A stretch of 46,611 bases of DNA from Amylibacter sp. SFDW26 (GTDB lineage: Bacteria > Pseudomonadota > Alphaproteobacteria > Rhodobacterales > Rhodobacteraceae), in assembly GCF_009184395.1 (NCBI RefSeq), contig NZ_WEIC01000008.1:1-46611 (forward strand), read 5' to 3'. A program made the translations under genes and the position numbers. Positions within the stretch are counted from its first letter, which is position 1. The number at the start of each line of letters is the position of its first letter. This document shows positions 1 through 10,419 of this stretch, in pieces. The notes below the pieces were generated by a model. The model saw only the letters and a list, made by a program, of their open reading frames with translations. It was not told where the DNA came from and searched no databases.

Positions 1-123
1 ACCGATAAGGCTGCCGATTTCTGCATATGTATCGGATTGGTTATTTCCACTCCATCCATTGTTTGAGGCAAGGTTTGCATTCACAGCGGCTGCTGAGTTA
101 GCATAAGAAACGGTGTCATTTCC
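1..123. repeat. Terminal direct repeat, identical to 46489-46611 (assembly or circular overlap)
   Basis: Bases 1-123 match 46489-46611 without a mismatch by direct reading. This is the signature of a circular molecule cut with an overlap. The overlap is itself part of an internal coding repeat, so a contig end in a repeat is the alternative explanation. Confidence 0.9.
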
Positions 124-640
124 CGCGCCACCATTGAAAACATCTTTGCCAGAACCACCATTTAGAGTATCGTCACCAGAGCCACCATTTAAGGTGTCGT
201 TATTGGCACCGCCGTTAAGAATATCATTGTCGTCGCCACCATTTAGTACGTCATTGTTATTGCCACCATTTAAGGTGTCATCACCAGTACCACCATTTAG
301 AGTATCATTACCCGCGCCACCATTTAGAGTATCGTTTCCAACGCCACCCTCTAAGCTATTGTTTCCAGCATCACCAATTAATAGGTCATCAAATTGAGAG
401 CCAATAAGGTTTTCGATACCGATAAGGCTGCCGATTTCTGCATATGTATCGGATTGGTTATTTCCACTCCATCCATTGTTTGAGGCAAGGTTTGCATTCA
501 CAGCGGCTGCTGAGTTAGCATAAGAAACGGTGTCATTTCCTGCGCCACCATTGAAAACATCTTTGCCAGAGCCACCATTTAAGGTGTCGTCACCAGAGCC
601 ACCATTTAAGGTGTCATTTCCTGCGCCACCAACCAGAAAG
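1..640 (-). repeat. Long near-identical coding repeats in the RTX tail (left arm)
   Basis: This is the continuation of the array at 45790-46611. The block at 1-123 reappears at 418-540 with only scattered changes around it. The homology to the right-arm unit continues to about 635, where the sequence becomes unique and leads into the protease part of the gene. Confidence 0.88.
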
Positions 641-2448
641 TCGTCTCCGCGCATCCCATATATCATGTTCTCTAAAGCGTTCCCAACTATAGTATCATTG
701 CCATCGCCAGCGATAAGGTTCTCAAACTGTTCGCCATTGCTGCCCAATGTTCCCCAGTTCACACCAGCAACTGTAAAAGCACCACTAGACGCTAGGTTAA
801 TGTTTAAAACACCTGCCAAAGCAGAGAAGTTTAACCAATCCGTTCCACCATCTGTATCTGTAATAACAGAGCGGCTTGCGTCGTTTGCAACGGAAGCCAA
901 GAAATCATCCGTAAAGTGATACGTGTCATCGTTTGATATTTCGGTACCATAGAATTCAATAGATGCGCTGGTAACAGTACCAGCATCAGCACCCGTGAAT
1001 GTGTCAATGATTTGAACCGTCCAAGTACCAGCCGATAATGAGCCCAAGAATGAATCAATGCCATAAGTCCAAGTGCCAGCAACATCGGTGCCAACACCGG
1101 CCGTAGAATAAACGATTTGGATCGTGTTGCCATCTGGATCCGTCAGGTAAATCTCTAAGTCACCAATGTAAGTGTGTGTAAGATTCAGGTTTAGCTCTAA
1201 GTGCTCAACAGAAATATTTTCACCAGCAGGAACAGTAATGTTAAAGCTCAGACCTGGGGCACCTGGAATTGCAGCGCCACCAACATTTGTTACGTTAGAG
1301 CTTGCTGTTGCTTCATTCGCACTCGTTTGGGCTGTATCATTCATGATACCCCAAGCTTCGGCCATACGAACAGCAGCAAATACGTCAACCATGCCATAAC
1401 CATAGGAGCCAGCAAAAGTCATGCCGCCACCGTTCCAGTTGTCTGCACCGTTTACTTCCCATGCGCCAACTTCAAACCCAGTTTGACTTGCACCTAAAGC
1501 AGAGCCTGTATGGGCCGCAGAAATTGCAAGGATGTTTTGCACATCGCGCCAGCCCAATTCTTCATTTGCTTCAAGCATCAATGCTATAACGGCAGACACA
1601 ACGGGTGTCGCTGCAGATGTACCACCAAAGACTGATGTATAATCTGTATCTCCTAGGGAGTCGCTTCCTGTTGCTTCGCCGCTACCAGCCGCGTTATATC
1701 CGCTGTTGCCTGTCAGATCTGTTGTATAGCTTGCAGCTGGTGCCGTGATCAAAATTGATGCGCCATAGTTCGTAAACGAAGCAGCATTACCACTGATATC
1801 GGTTGCCGCAACCGTAATCGTAAAACGCGATGCGTTCGTGCCAGAGCCGTTTGCATCCAATGCATCATTACCAGCCGCTTGGACAGCAATTGTACCTAAT
1901 CCACCACGACCATCTGCTGAATTGCTTTCAAGTTCTGCGATGTAAAGTGACGCAAATGTGTTCCCATTCAGATTTTGTGCGGCAGTATAGCCAGGTGCTG
2001 ATCCCCAGCTATTTGACATAATGTCAAAGTTATCGGCTTGGTCGACAACATCTACAAATGCATTTTGGCCAGCTAGTGTGCTAAAGTTGACATATCCATA
2101 TGTATTTTCATCGAAAATATTCACACCCGTAATACTTGCACCATATGCAACGCCAACAGTACCCTCACCATTGTTTTCAGCGGCAATTAGACCTGCAACC
2201 GCAGTACCGTGTGAATCGTTATTGCTAATGTTAGGAAACCCATCCAAAAGCACGTTTACAAAGGTGTCTTCAACTTCTAAGGAAAAATCATAATTATCAT
2301 CAAGGTCTGTATGCGTATATTGTACACCGTCATCATAAACCCCTACATTGATGCCAGTGCCAGTGAATTCATCCCAGATTGTTTCAATATCGCCAATAAG
2401 CGGAAAGTGCCATTGTGACGAAAAAAGCGGGTCAGTAGGAGTAGTCAT
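1..2448 (-). CDS. RTX kexin/subtilisin-like secreted serine protease, N-terminal part (runs off window start)
   Basis: I translated the minus strand from an ATG at 2448-2446; the frame stays open for 816 codons to base 1. Residues about 30-300 are a peptidase S8 domain of the kexin/furin kind. The catalytic triad is visible: Asp39 in [15 protein letters not shown], His80 in [10 protein letters not shown] and Ser278 in GGTSAATP, with oxyanion Asn194 in QAAGND. A P-domain (proprotein convertase beta-sandwich; [20 protein letters not shown]...) follows at about 395-510. Then come GGxGxDxLx RTX repeats. There is no signal peptide and no obvious propeptide, as expected for a type I secretion substrate. 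Because bases 1-123 equal 46489-46611, the reading frame continues in phase into 46488-45460, giving about 1158 residues in total. The likely exporter is the PrtD/PrtE pair at 14287-17339. No strong Shine-Dalgarno is seen. Confidence 0.93.
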   Translation of the reverse strand, partial: MTTPTDPLFSSQWHFPLIGDIETIWDEFTGTGINVGVYDDGVQYTHTDLDDNYDFSLEVEDTFVNVLLDGFPNISNNDSHGTAVAGLIAAENNGEGTVGVAYGASITGVNIFDENTYGYVNFSTLAGQNAFVDVVDQADNFDIMSNSWGSAPGYTAAQNLNGNTFASLYIAELESNSADGRGGLGTIAVQAAGNDALDANGSGTNASRFTITVAATDISGNAASFTNYGASILITAPAASYTTDLTGNSGYNAAGSGEATGSDSLGDTDYTSVFGGTSAATPVVSAVIALMLEANEELGWRDVQNILAISAAHTGSALGASQTGFEVGAWEVNGADNWNGGGMTFAGSYGYGMVDVFAAVRMAEAWGIMNDTAQTSANEATASSNVTNVGGAAIPGAPGLSFNITVPAGENISVEHLELNLNLTHTYIGDLEIYLTDPDGNTIQIVYSTAGVGTDVAGTWTYGIDSFLGSLSAGTWTVQIIDTFTGADAGTVTSASIEFYGTEISNDDTYHFTDDFLASVANDASRSVITDTDGGTDWLNFSALAGVLNINLASSGAFTVAGVNWGTLGSNGEQFENLIAGDGNDTIVGNALENMIYGMRGDDFLVGGAGNDTLNGGSGDDTLNGGSGKDVFNGGAGNDTVSYANSAAAVNANLASNNGWSGNNQSDTYAEIGSLIGIENLIGSQFDDLLIGDAGNNSLEGGVGNDTLNGGAGNDTLNGGTGDDTLNGGNNNDVLNGGDDNDILNGGANNDTLNGGSGDDTLNGGSGKDVFNGGAGNDTVSYANSAAAVNANLASNNGWSGNNQSDTYAEIGSLIG

Positions 2449-3061
2449 ATTTTCAGTCCAATCGTTACGTAAAAAACTTACGGTAATTAATCATTAATTA
2501 ATTAACTAAATATACATTTAATTAACTAAATATACATTTTCTAACAAATTAATATGACAAAAATGCGTTTTGAAGATGTCGCTTTATAGCGTGTTGATCA
2601 TGCCACATAAAAGGGATCATATTGATTTGTAGTATTTTCTGTGTCAATTGATTATCGCATAATGTTAATTATGTTAAAATAATGGCAGAAGTCCGACAAC
2701 GAGCGCTTGTTGCGTAAGGCTCTTTTCTAACGATTCAAACATCACTCGGGCCTTTATAGTTGTTGCTAAACTGTTGCCAGCAATACTCTTTGCTTTGAGG
2801 TGCTAATATTCATGAAGGTGTTTCAATGACTAAGTGCGCCGTTCAAAAAATGGAAATAATTTTTTCAGGATATACATCGGAACATGATTGCAAGTGGTAA
2901 CCTTTTGAATTCTTGCCAGTCATTTTATAAAGAATAAATAGATTTTCAGTCCAAGATTAATATTTGAATTGACAGTTTATGATTAATAATTGTTAACTTC
3001 GATAAGTAACGATATTTTGATTATTTGTTATTTGATAAGTTTATTTTGAGGGAATTCTATT
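2449..3061. promoter_or_regulatory. Divergent intergenic region between RTX protease and RHS gene, with a 20-bp tandem repeat
   Basis: This 613-bp AT-rich region has divergent genes on both sides, so it should hold both promoters. A perfect tandem pair of a 19-20 bp unit (attaactaaatatacattt) lies at 2501-2520 and 2521-2540, that is 53-92 bp upstream of the protease start, a plausible regulator-binding or promoter site. Only very short ORFs are seen in the rest, none convincing. A GAGGG Shine-Dalgarno at 3048-3052 serves the RHS gene. Confidence 0.5.
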
Positions 3062-6000
3062 TTGAATATGCGCTTTTTGGTTCTGTTCGCAGTGCTGTTT
3101 TCATTCTTTTCTACAAATCTTTCAGCACAAGAGACCACACCAGAAATAACAATCTTGGAAGATGTAGAGCAAACGCAGCTTGTAAGTGAGAGCACCGCAC
3201 AAGAGATTGAAAATGTTGAAAGCCCAGTAGACGATGCTGCTGAAAAAGAAAGAGATTCCGAAGAGCTTGTCGAAACATCAAATCAAGAAACAAGCAATTC
3301 TACAGAAGGTGGCGCTGGTGGTGTTGCAGGGAGTTTGTCTGGTTCATCTACAGCGCAAGATATTGTAAGCGCTTCGGGACAGTTAAATTATTCTGTCCCC
3401 ATATCTGTGCCTGCGTTTAGAGGGTTGGAACCAAGCCTTTCAATTTCTTATAATTCTGATCTTGGTCGCCGTGCAGGAGATGGCGCCTTTGTGGGTGCTG
3501 GTTGGTCTGTGGCTGGATTCTCTTCGATTGAACGTGTGTCCTCACGCTTAGGCGCCCCATTCTATGATCGCTTTGATGGCCGTGATATTTTTGTGGCCGA
3601 CGGCATGGAGTTGTTAAAATGCGACAACAGCCCTATTCAAGTATCTGGCGTAGATTCAACAGCTTGGAACTATTCCCCTGACTTTATTGCCACTGGTACA
3701 CCTGTTGGTTGTGCCGCTGGTGGTGATTTTGTCACGTTGAAGGACACGTACACGAAAATCGTTTTGGATGAAGCAACAAACGCATTCATCATTTACCAAA
3801 AGAACGGCACGCAGATGCGTTACGCCTCTATTGATCAGCTAGCGCCTGCTGAAACCTTGACATCTTCTGATGACGTGGATGCTCATAATAACATCCGCAA
3901 ACGTCGCAAGTGGTTACTGCATACAGTAACAGATACACAGGCAGCAGCAAATAGCGTGACTTACAGTTACCTTTTTGGTGCGCCTACTGGTGATGCACGT
4001 GATGCTGGGTATGCACATCGCCCAAAACTTATTGAGTACGCAGGGTATAAGGTTAACTTTCACTATACCATAAACGCCGCACCAAATAGCTTTTCTACGG
4101 GCACGCGCTATCTAGGGCAAAACTATTATATGTTGCGTTGGGTTACAACAACTGATGGGACCCAGAATATTGCAGCCTATCAATTCATGCAGTCACAAAC
4201 AGGCTTGACCAAGGCGTATAAGCTGGAACATGTGCAGCAGTTCGGGAATGATTTTACCACATATGCCAATGGCTGGCCGCATCTGAATGGGACATCTTAT
4301 CCAGCAACAACATTCACCTATTCAAATGATGATTATCAATTGGAAGAAGTCACATATGCTGATTTGACCAATAATCCAGGCCCAAATGCGGTGGGTTGGA
4401 ATTATTACCCTTCAACTAATACTACTGCTTATTCTCATAATATTAACTCCTACAACACTTTTCACAAAGATATGCGAGTTGTCGATACGAATGGAGATGG
4501 GCGTGAAGAGCTTGTTGGGCTTCCATTCAAGAAGAATGCTACCAGCTGTGTTCCAGGGGGGAACCAAGGAAAACGCATAATTGGCGGTAATAATAGTGAA
4601 AACCCACCACGTTCAGGAACTCACAAGTTTCCTATTAACGCTTCTGATATTATTAAGAAAGCTGAAGCAGACGGCCAAGGTGGTGGTAGTGGTGGTGGTT
4701 ATACCCCACCTCCGCCTGTATGTACTGAATATAGATTTTATCAGCAAGCATCAGGACACTATAAGTTCGACAAAGATCGTAATCTTGCGCACGATACATT
4801 ATCCAAACCAGTTGAGCTCAGGTCTTCAAGTACTCTTAATGTTAATCGTGTTTTAGGACTCACCCAATGGACGCCAGATGCACCACAATCAGTTGTAATT
4901 ACACAACGGTCTTTGAATGCATTAATTGATTCTCGTTATGAAACTTGGCAGTTGGGTAATGAGGTTACATCGGGCGTGTCTGGTGATGCAAGTGCTGCTG
5001 TTGATACGGAAGCTCTTCATGTTGGCGGTGCTCATGATATTGCGATCGATTATGTGGGTAACTTTGATACCGACGCAGAATTGGAATTATATCATGTGAA
5101 GCGTACAGATGTTACATCTTCGAACCGTGAGAATAAGTTCTTCTTTGATGTTGTCACGAATGCAAACAATGCTGCAGGTGATCCTGTTGGCACGATTAAA
5201 CCCGCTCCTGTACAAAACTTTGAACCGTCAGGCAGCCTTGATCATACCTGCGCTGCGACGGCAATTGGGTCAGTAAACCATCTGAACGGCCGCTCTCTTG
5301 ATGTAAACGGTGATGGAATTGACGAGATATTACTGTCATCATCTCATAGTGGTGGGCCGCATTATTGTATTCGAGAATATACGCCAAATGGATTTAAGTT
5401 TCGCAGTTTAGATGATGTGCCGTTTCTTGATAGTGGATCTAACCCAAGTGCTTACACCTTGGAGGCAACGGGTTTTGGTGACGTCAATGGTGATGGCATA
5501 GCGGATGCGATTATTCATAAAAAATCAGATAGTTGGAAAGTTCAAGTTCGTTTAGGTCACGGTGATGGAACATTTGCTCCAGAGGAGCAATGGGCTGATA
5601 CGGTTGATTTTGCAACAACTCTAAGTGGGTTAAGCTATGCCAATAACTTTGTACAATTGCGAGATGTCAATGCAGATGGTTTGGCAGACGTCATTATAAG
5701 TGCTGAAAGCCGCGGTGGGGCCATACATTTTTCACACAGACCTACAGCTGCGCCATTCAAAATTTTGCTGTCAACAGGATCATCTGAACACGGTTTTGTT
5801 CAATCATCGACAACATCGGCACAAATAGAAGGTTATATTGCTGCGGGTGATTTTGATGGTGATGGTTTGGTCGATTTTGCAATCACTGATGAAATTATTA
5901 ATGGGGCAAGAACTCCTATTATTAAATATGGTTCTGTTGGATTTCCAAATCGTTTGGAGGGTATCACGACCTCTTCTGGTAATGTGATTTCTGCGGAATA

Positions 6001-9000
6001 TGACAGTTCTACACAATTCCCTGACAATCAGGTTCCAGCCGCACGTCAAGTTGTGATGAAGGTGACTTCAGGTGTGAATACATCTGAGCCGCGTGTGACG
6101 ACATTTGCCTATTCTGGTGACCGTTATGACTATGATCGCCGTAAGCCACTTGGGTTTAAAGAGGTGATGATTACCCTTCCCCCTGTTGCAGGTGATACTG
6201 GTGCGGTTGTGCAAAAAACCACCTACCTGAATGACAGTTATGAGAATGCAGGGTTGGTGGAAAAAACAGAAATTTTCCATGATGATGTTTTATACAGCGG
6301 TTCCTATACAACATGGAATGTGACAGGCAGTTATGAAGCGGCACCTGTTCGCATTACGAAGTCATCTGAGACAAACACCATGCGCTATGGTGCGAACTTT
6401 ATAGACACGAAGAAAGATTATACATGGAATGAATATGGTGAACCATATATTGTCTATGATCGCGGGTTTGTAGATACGACCAATGACGATACTTGGACGG
6501 AATATAAGTATGAACCAAACCCATCGAAATACATTGTAAACTTGCCAAAACGCAAAAGGGTTGGTTCGGGTTCTAATCCTTCTGATAATGCCTCATGGTT
6601 GCAGATGGAATATTACTATTATGATGGTAATAATGCGATCTCTCTAGAACCTTCGCTTGGAAACTTATCGCAAACGAAGATTTGGAATGGCGATGTGGCT
6701 AGTCCAATTTATAGAACGAGTGCAATCTATACTCATGACAGCTATGGCAATTTGTTGTCGGAAACAGATGCGCTTGCGAACACCACCACGCATGCTTATG
6801 AAACAGTTAAGAACTTGTTCCTAACCAACTCAACCAATGCGCTTGGGCATACAGGATCCACGGTTTGGGATACAGCTTGCCAGCAACCGCTGAGCCAAAC
6901 TGATGCGAATAATCAGACCACAACACATGTCTATGATGCGATGTGTTTGGGCGTGCAATCGACCAACCCGCGGGGACAGGATGTTTATACGAGCTATCAC
7001 AATCTGGGCGACCCTGCTGCGCAATATGTGGAACGCCGCACAGAGATTGCAACAACAGCTTTTGGGCAAACGGAGAGCTATGAACGTGAATACTTTAACG
7101 GCTTTGGTGAGACGTATAAGACTGCCATATCCGGGCGCACATCTGGGATTGAAGCAGCGGGTTCTGGTGCCGCTGTTGGTCTAACCAAATACGACGTTCG
7201 CGGGCGGAAGCTTTGGGAAAGTATCCCGCTGACTTGGGCAGAAGCTGCCAGCAATACGGCGCCTGCAAACAAACGTACAAGCTATGAATATGATACGTTA
7301 AACCGCCAAACTAAGATGACGTTTGCGGATGGGGCAATTCAAGCGATGGCCTATCAGCTATCAAACCTTACATATCCACTGATGGCTGCGCCTGGTGAAA
7401 CGACAACTGTTATGCTTATGCCTCGACAGAGAGTGAGTATGAGTTCATGCGATTTAGGGCAGAATGGTACGCTTTGTGAACTCGCCTATAACTACATGGA
7501 TTATTTTGGTAACGTCATCTACCAATACCGCGTTGATGCCGAGCATACAGATGTGACAAGCTATTCTGGTACTGGACGTGGCACACAGTACAAATACGAC
7601 CTTCTACAACGTTTAACGGATGTGAGTGATCCTGAGAGTATCCTCTTCCACTACGAATACGATGCTTTCGGTAACCGTATTATGGCAGAAGACCCAGGTT
7701 TGGGTCGTTGGACGCTGGAATATGATGACAATGATAACCTGATCAAACAGACGGATGCCAAGGGCCAAACGATTGAGTTCTCCTATGATGAACTGAACCG
7801 CCCAACGCGTAAGCTGGTGACGGGTGGGCCAGATGGGCCTGTCGCAACCTACAACTATTATGATGGTATAAATCAGACAACCACGCATGATCGCCCCAAT
7901 CATTCATGTAGCAGTATCTCGAATATCGTGAATGGCATTGGTCAGATGACCTGTCAGATGACTGACGTGAACCGCACTGTTTATACCTATGGCATCCTTG
8001 GTTTGCCCACGAATGTGCATAATTATATCCAAAATGACCCTAATAACGTATCAAGTGCGGCAACATTAATCCGCACGCACCAGCGCTATAATCCTGATGG
8101 CAGCTTGCTCAAACAAGCCTATAGCTACATGGATGCAAATGGCACGCTTAAATGGGCCTGGACACCAAACTATAAATACGATGCCGCTGGCCGTTTGGCA
8201 AAATTCGGCGATGATGTTCTAGACGTTAAATACGACCTGCGCGGCAACCCAACAGAAGTCATCTATGGCAATGGCACCAGCGATCTGCGCACATATGATG
8301 CCGCACGTGGGTGGTTAGAGCATGTAACCATCTCAAACCCTCTCAGCGCAGAGACCTATACGAAAACCTACACACGGTCACTGAACGGGCGTGTGATGTC
8401 CGTGGATTCCACAATGAACGCTGGAAGTTTTGACTATACCTACGATTACATCGGGCGGTTACTGTCTGCCACAAACAAAGCTGGCCTAACAGAATTCAAC
8501 CAAAGCTTCACCTATGACCGGGCAGGACGTATGCGCTCTAACTCGCACTTAGGCACATATAATTATGCCAATGCCAAACAAGTGGGCAGCAATGGCAATT
8601 CTCCACACAGCCACGCCCCCTCTTCTGTGGCAGGACAAACCTTCACCTATGATGCCAACGGTAACATGACCACAGGTCTGCACGGCAAAACCATGACCTA
8701 TGATGGCGAAAACCGTCCGCTGTCTGTGGTGCATAATGGTAAACGCACAGAATATGTTTACGGGCCATCAGGCACCCGTTTGATGAAGATCGAGGATGCA
8801 GATACACCCGAAGAATCCATCACCGTTTACGCAGGCATATCAGAGATCCGCGATTGGAAAAAACCAACGCAAACCATCCAGAACTACCCCATCGGCGATG
8901 TGCGCTGGAACAATGGCCCTGCGGCAAACGACACATCTGTGCCTGCAGCAGACAACCCCTTCCAACGCGGCTTTATGCATGTGGATCAACTTGGTTCCAT

Positions 9001-10075
9001 CGTCGCCATCACCGATGACGCTGGCCAATTCGAGGTCATGCGCGCCTATGCCCCTTACGGCAAAGTCTCAGACGAAGATAAAGCACCAGGGGCCACGGAT
9101 GAAACCAAAACCTTCTTAGGCGAGCGATACGACGAAGACAGCGAGCTGCAATACCTCAACGCCCGCTACTTTGATCCCGAACTCGGCATGTTCATCCAAC
9201 CCGATTGGCTGGACGTCACCGAAGAGGGCGTGGGCACCAACCGCTACGCCTACAGCTTCAACGATCCCGTCAATAAGCTCGACCCTAATGGGAACTTCTT
9301 TGGATTAGGCGCTCTGATAAGTGCTGCCATTGGCGCATTGGCAGCGCATAGTGCAGTCTTTGCGGGTATCGCGGTCTTTACTGCCAACGTCGGGTTCTTC
9401 CTTGCCGTACACAGCTTCGGGCAGACAATTGTAGGTGCCGCGAGTGGAAAAATCTCGATTAAGGACGCCATCATAGGGATCGGAAAATCTATTGCTATAG
9501 GAAAGATCACAGGCTTTGCCGCCAATCAAATTGTCAGTGCCGTGGAGCAGACGATACGCCATGCGATTGGCCGCAGTATTTCTTCAATTAATAGTCCCTT
9601 GGTGTTTCGTAAATCTACGAATGGGCAAGGCGGGCCACAAACTTTTGAAGAGCGTAGTCGCATGATGGGGATTGCAAGAAAGGCTGCCCCTGCCACTGTT
9701 ACGAATGGTGCAGCTCTTTTAACGGGCGGCAGTATCGGAAAAAGTATAGGAACCGAATTATCCAAAAGATTTGGTTTTAAAACCCTTTTCCGTGTAGTAG
9801 ATGATGTTGAATTGGCTGATATTAAGGGAAGTGGTGTTTTCAGAGGTGGCACATTTGAAGGAAAGAAATTATTCGTCGATACCTTAAGCGATGCTAAAGC
9901 ACTATCAAAGAACTTTGAAAGACTTTTTGGAGTAAAGCATACGATAGTAAAAGCAAAAGTCCCTAATTCAGTATTTTCTCAATCCGAAAGGTTACCATTT
10001 GCTGACATACCCAAAGGTGTTATGACTGCCATACCAGCTAAGTTGGTGCCTCGTGTACGTCCAAAAATAAAGTGA
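3062..10075 (+). CDS. Full-length RHS/SpvB-type polymorphic toxin with ADP-ribosyltransferase-like C-terminal tip
   Basis: The product has 2337 residues. A Sec signal peptide (FLVLFAVLFSFFSTNLSAQ) is at the N-terminus. An SpvB-like domain follows at about 90-330 (ASGQLNYSVPISVPAFRG, ISYNSD). FG-GAP/VCBS-type repeats (DVNGDGIADAII, DVNADGLADVII, DFDGDGLVDFAI) are spread through about 470-960. TcdB/RHS YD-repeats (YEYDAFGNR, FSYDELNRPTRK) run through about 1000-2000. The RHS core ends at about 2077 ([20 protein letters not shown] ... NKLDPNGN). The tail has a hydrophobic stalk of about 100 residues, then a variable tip (FRVVDDVELADIKGSGVFRGG ... GKKLFVDTLSDAKAL) that resembles ADP-ribosyltransferase toxins; that last step is tentative. 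A TTG start at 3062 lies 9 bases after the GAGGG at 3048-3052; the ATG at 3068 is the alternative. The stop overlaps the candidate immunity gene. Confidence 0.92.
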   Translation: MNMRFLVLFAVLFSFFSTNLSAQETTPEITILEDVEQTQLVSESTAQEIENVESPVDDAAEKERDSEELVETSNQETSNSTEGGAGGVAGSLSGSSTAQDIVSASGQLNYSVPISVPAFRGLEPSLSISYNSDLGRRAGDGAFVGAGWSVAGFSSIERVSSRLGAPFYDRFDGRDIFVADGMELLKCDNSPIQVSGVDSTAWNYSPDFIATGTPVGCAAGGDFVTLKDTYTKIVLDEATNAFIIYQKNGTQMRYASIDQLAPAETLTSSDDVDAHNNIRKRRKWLLHTVTDTQAAANSVTYSYLFGAPTGDARDAGYAHRPKLIEYAGYKVNFHYTINAAPNSFSTGTRYLGQNYYMLRWVTTTDGTQNIAAYQFMQSQTGLTKAYKLEHVQQFGNDFTTYANGWPHLNGTSYPATTFTYSNDDYQLEEVTYADLTNNPGPNAVGWNYYPSTNTTAYSHNINSYNTFHKDMRVVDTNGDGREELVGLPFKKNATSCVPGGNQGKRIIGGNNSENPPRSGTHKFPINASDIIKKAEADGQGGGSGGGYTPPPPVCTEYRFYQQASGHYKFDKDRNLAHDTLSKPVELRSSSTLNVNRVLGLTQWTPDAPQSVVITQRSLNALIDSRYETWQLGNEVTSGVSGDASAAVDTEALHVGGAHDIAIDYVGNFDTDAELELYHVKRTDVTSSNRENKFFFDVVTNANNAAGDPVGTIKPAPVQNFEPSGSLDHTCAATAIGSVNHLNGRSLDVNGDGIDEILLSSSHSGGPHYCIREYTPNGFKFRSLDDVPFLDSGSNPSAYTLEATGFGDVNGDGIADAIIHKKSDSWKVQVRLGHGDGTFAPEEQWADTVDFATTLSGLSYANNFVQLRDVNADGLADVIISAESRGGAIHFSHRPTAAPFKILLSTGSSEHGFVQSSTTSAQIEGYIAAGDFDGDGLVDFAITDEIINGARTPIIKYGSVGFPNRLEGITTSSGNVISAEYDSSTQFPDNQVPAARQVVMKVTSGVNTSEPRVTTFAYSGDRYDYDRRKPLGFKEVMITLPPVAGDTGAVVQKTTYLNDSYENAGLVEKTEIFHDDVLYSGSYTTWNVTGSYEAAPVRITKSSETNTMRYGANFIDTKKDYTWNEYGEPYIVYDRGFVDTTNDDTWTEYKYEPNPSKYIVNLPKRKRVGSGSNPSDNASWLQMEYYYYDGNNAISLEPSLGNLSQTKIWNGDVASPIYRTSAIYTHDSYGNLLSETDALANTTTHAYETVKNLFLTNSTNALGHTGSTVWDTACQQPLSQTDANNQTTTHVYDAMCLGVQSTNPRGQDVYTSYHNLGDPAAQYVERRTEIATTAFGQTESYEREYFNGFGETYKTAISGRTSGIEAAGSGAAVGLTKYDVRGRKLWESIPLTWAEAASNTAPANKRTSYEYDTLNRQTKMTFADGAIQAMAYQLSNLTYPLMAAPGETTTVMLMPRQRVSMSSCDLGQNGTLCELAYNYMDYFGNVIYQYRVDAEHTDVTSYSGTGRGTQYKYDLLQRLTDVSDPESILFHYEYDAFGNRIMAEDPGLGRWTLEYDDNDNLIKQTDAKGQTIEFSYDELNRPTRKLVTGGPDGPVATYNYYDGINQTTTHDRPNHSCSSISNIVNGIGQMTCQMTDVNRTVYTYGILGLPTNVHNYIQNDPNNVSSAATLIRTHQRYNPDGSLLKQAYSYMDANGTLKWAWTPNYKYDAAGRLAKFGDDVLDVKYDLRGNPTEVIYGNGTSDLRTYDAARGWLEHVTISNPLSAETYTKTYTRSLNGRVMSVDSTMNAGSFDYTYDYIGRLLSATNKAGLTEFNQSFTYDRAGRMRSNSHLGTYNYANAKQVGSNGNSPHSHAPSSVAGQTFTYDANGNMTTGLHGKTMTYDGENRPLSVVHNGKRTEYVYGPSGTRLMKIEDADTPEESITVYAGISEIRDWKKPTQTIQNYPIGDVRWNNGPAANDTSVPAADNPFQRGFMHVDQLGSIVAITDDAGQFEVMRAYAPYGKVSDEDKAPGATDETKTFLGERYDEDSELQYLNARYFDPELGMFIQPDWLDVTEEGVGTNRYAYSFNDPVNKLDPNGNFFGLGALISAAIGALAAHSAVFAGIAVFTANVGFFLAVHSFGQTIVGAASGKISIKDAIIGIGKSIAIGKITGFAANQIVSAVEQTIRHAIGRSISSINSPLVFRKSTNGQGGPQTFEERSRMMGIARKAAPATVTNGAALLTGGSIGKSIGTELSKRFGFKTLFRVVDDVELADIKGSGVFRGGTFEGKKLFVDTLSDAKALSKNFERLFGVKHTIVKAKVPNSVFSQSERLPFADIPKGVMTAIPAKLVPRVRPKIK

Positions 10076-10419
10076 ATAAAATGGATTTCTATATAAGTAG
10101 AATAGCAACACTTACTTTTAGTGAGACTACAACTATAATACCCATTAATGGCATAAAAACTAATAGAATAAGAGTTGACGTCGCTGACAAAATGACAAGT
10201 AATGAACGTTGGCTATCTGAAATCTTAGTCATAGGAGAGTTGCCATGCTTTGCTGGAGAAACGCGTGAAGTAATTCTTCGTATAAGTTCTGATGAGTTTC
10301 GCAGTCGTGTTGAAAAAAAATATACAAAGCTTTTAGTATTCCATGGGCCTGATTTTCTTGGTGAAATCACATTCACTAACAAAGAGGTATCAAAAGAAAT
10401 GCTAAATATATTCGCATAA
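10072..10419 (+). CDS. Candidate immunity protein for the RHS toxin tip
   Basis: This 115-residue protein starts at a GTG (10072) that overlaps the RHS stop codon, so the two are translationally coupled; an ATG at 10081 is an alternative start. I do not recognise a family. It has no signal peptide and no membrane segment, so it should act in the cytoplasm. Position directly behind a polymorphic toxin, small size and low GC are the grounds for calling it the cognate immunity protein; binding to the tip is inference. Confidence 0.6.
   Translation: MNKMDFYISRIATLTFSETTTIIPINGIKTNRIRVDVADKMTSNERWLSEILVIGELPCFAGETREVILRISSDEFRSRVEKKYTKLLVFHGPDFLGEITFTNKEVSKEMLNIFA

Noticed and set aside
1-640. 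Regularly repeated blocks that could suggest a CRISPR array
   Set aside because: Repeat units are coding, differ slightly, are multiples of three in length and encode RTX nonapeptides; there are no unique spacers and no cas genes.
113-919. Proline/Ser-rich plus-strand frames (PPFKVS repeats) at 113-397 and 530-919, and the like at 45902-46186
   Set aside because: They are antisense readings of the RTX nonapeptide repeats on the minus strand; the repeat periodicity is explained by the real gene.
831-2293. Several 60-130 codon frames antisense or out of frame to the S8 protease
   Set aside because: They overlap the full-length protease frame with catalytic triad and P-domain, and lack recognisable domains or ribosome binding sites.
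4386-9852. Many short frames inside the RHS gene on both strands
   Set aside because: They are shadows of a 2337-residue protein with clear domain structure.
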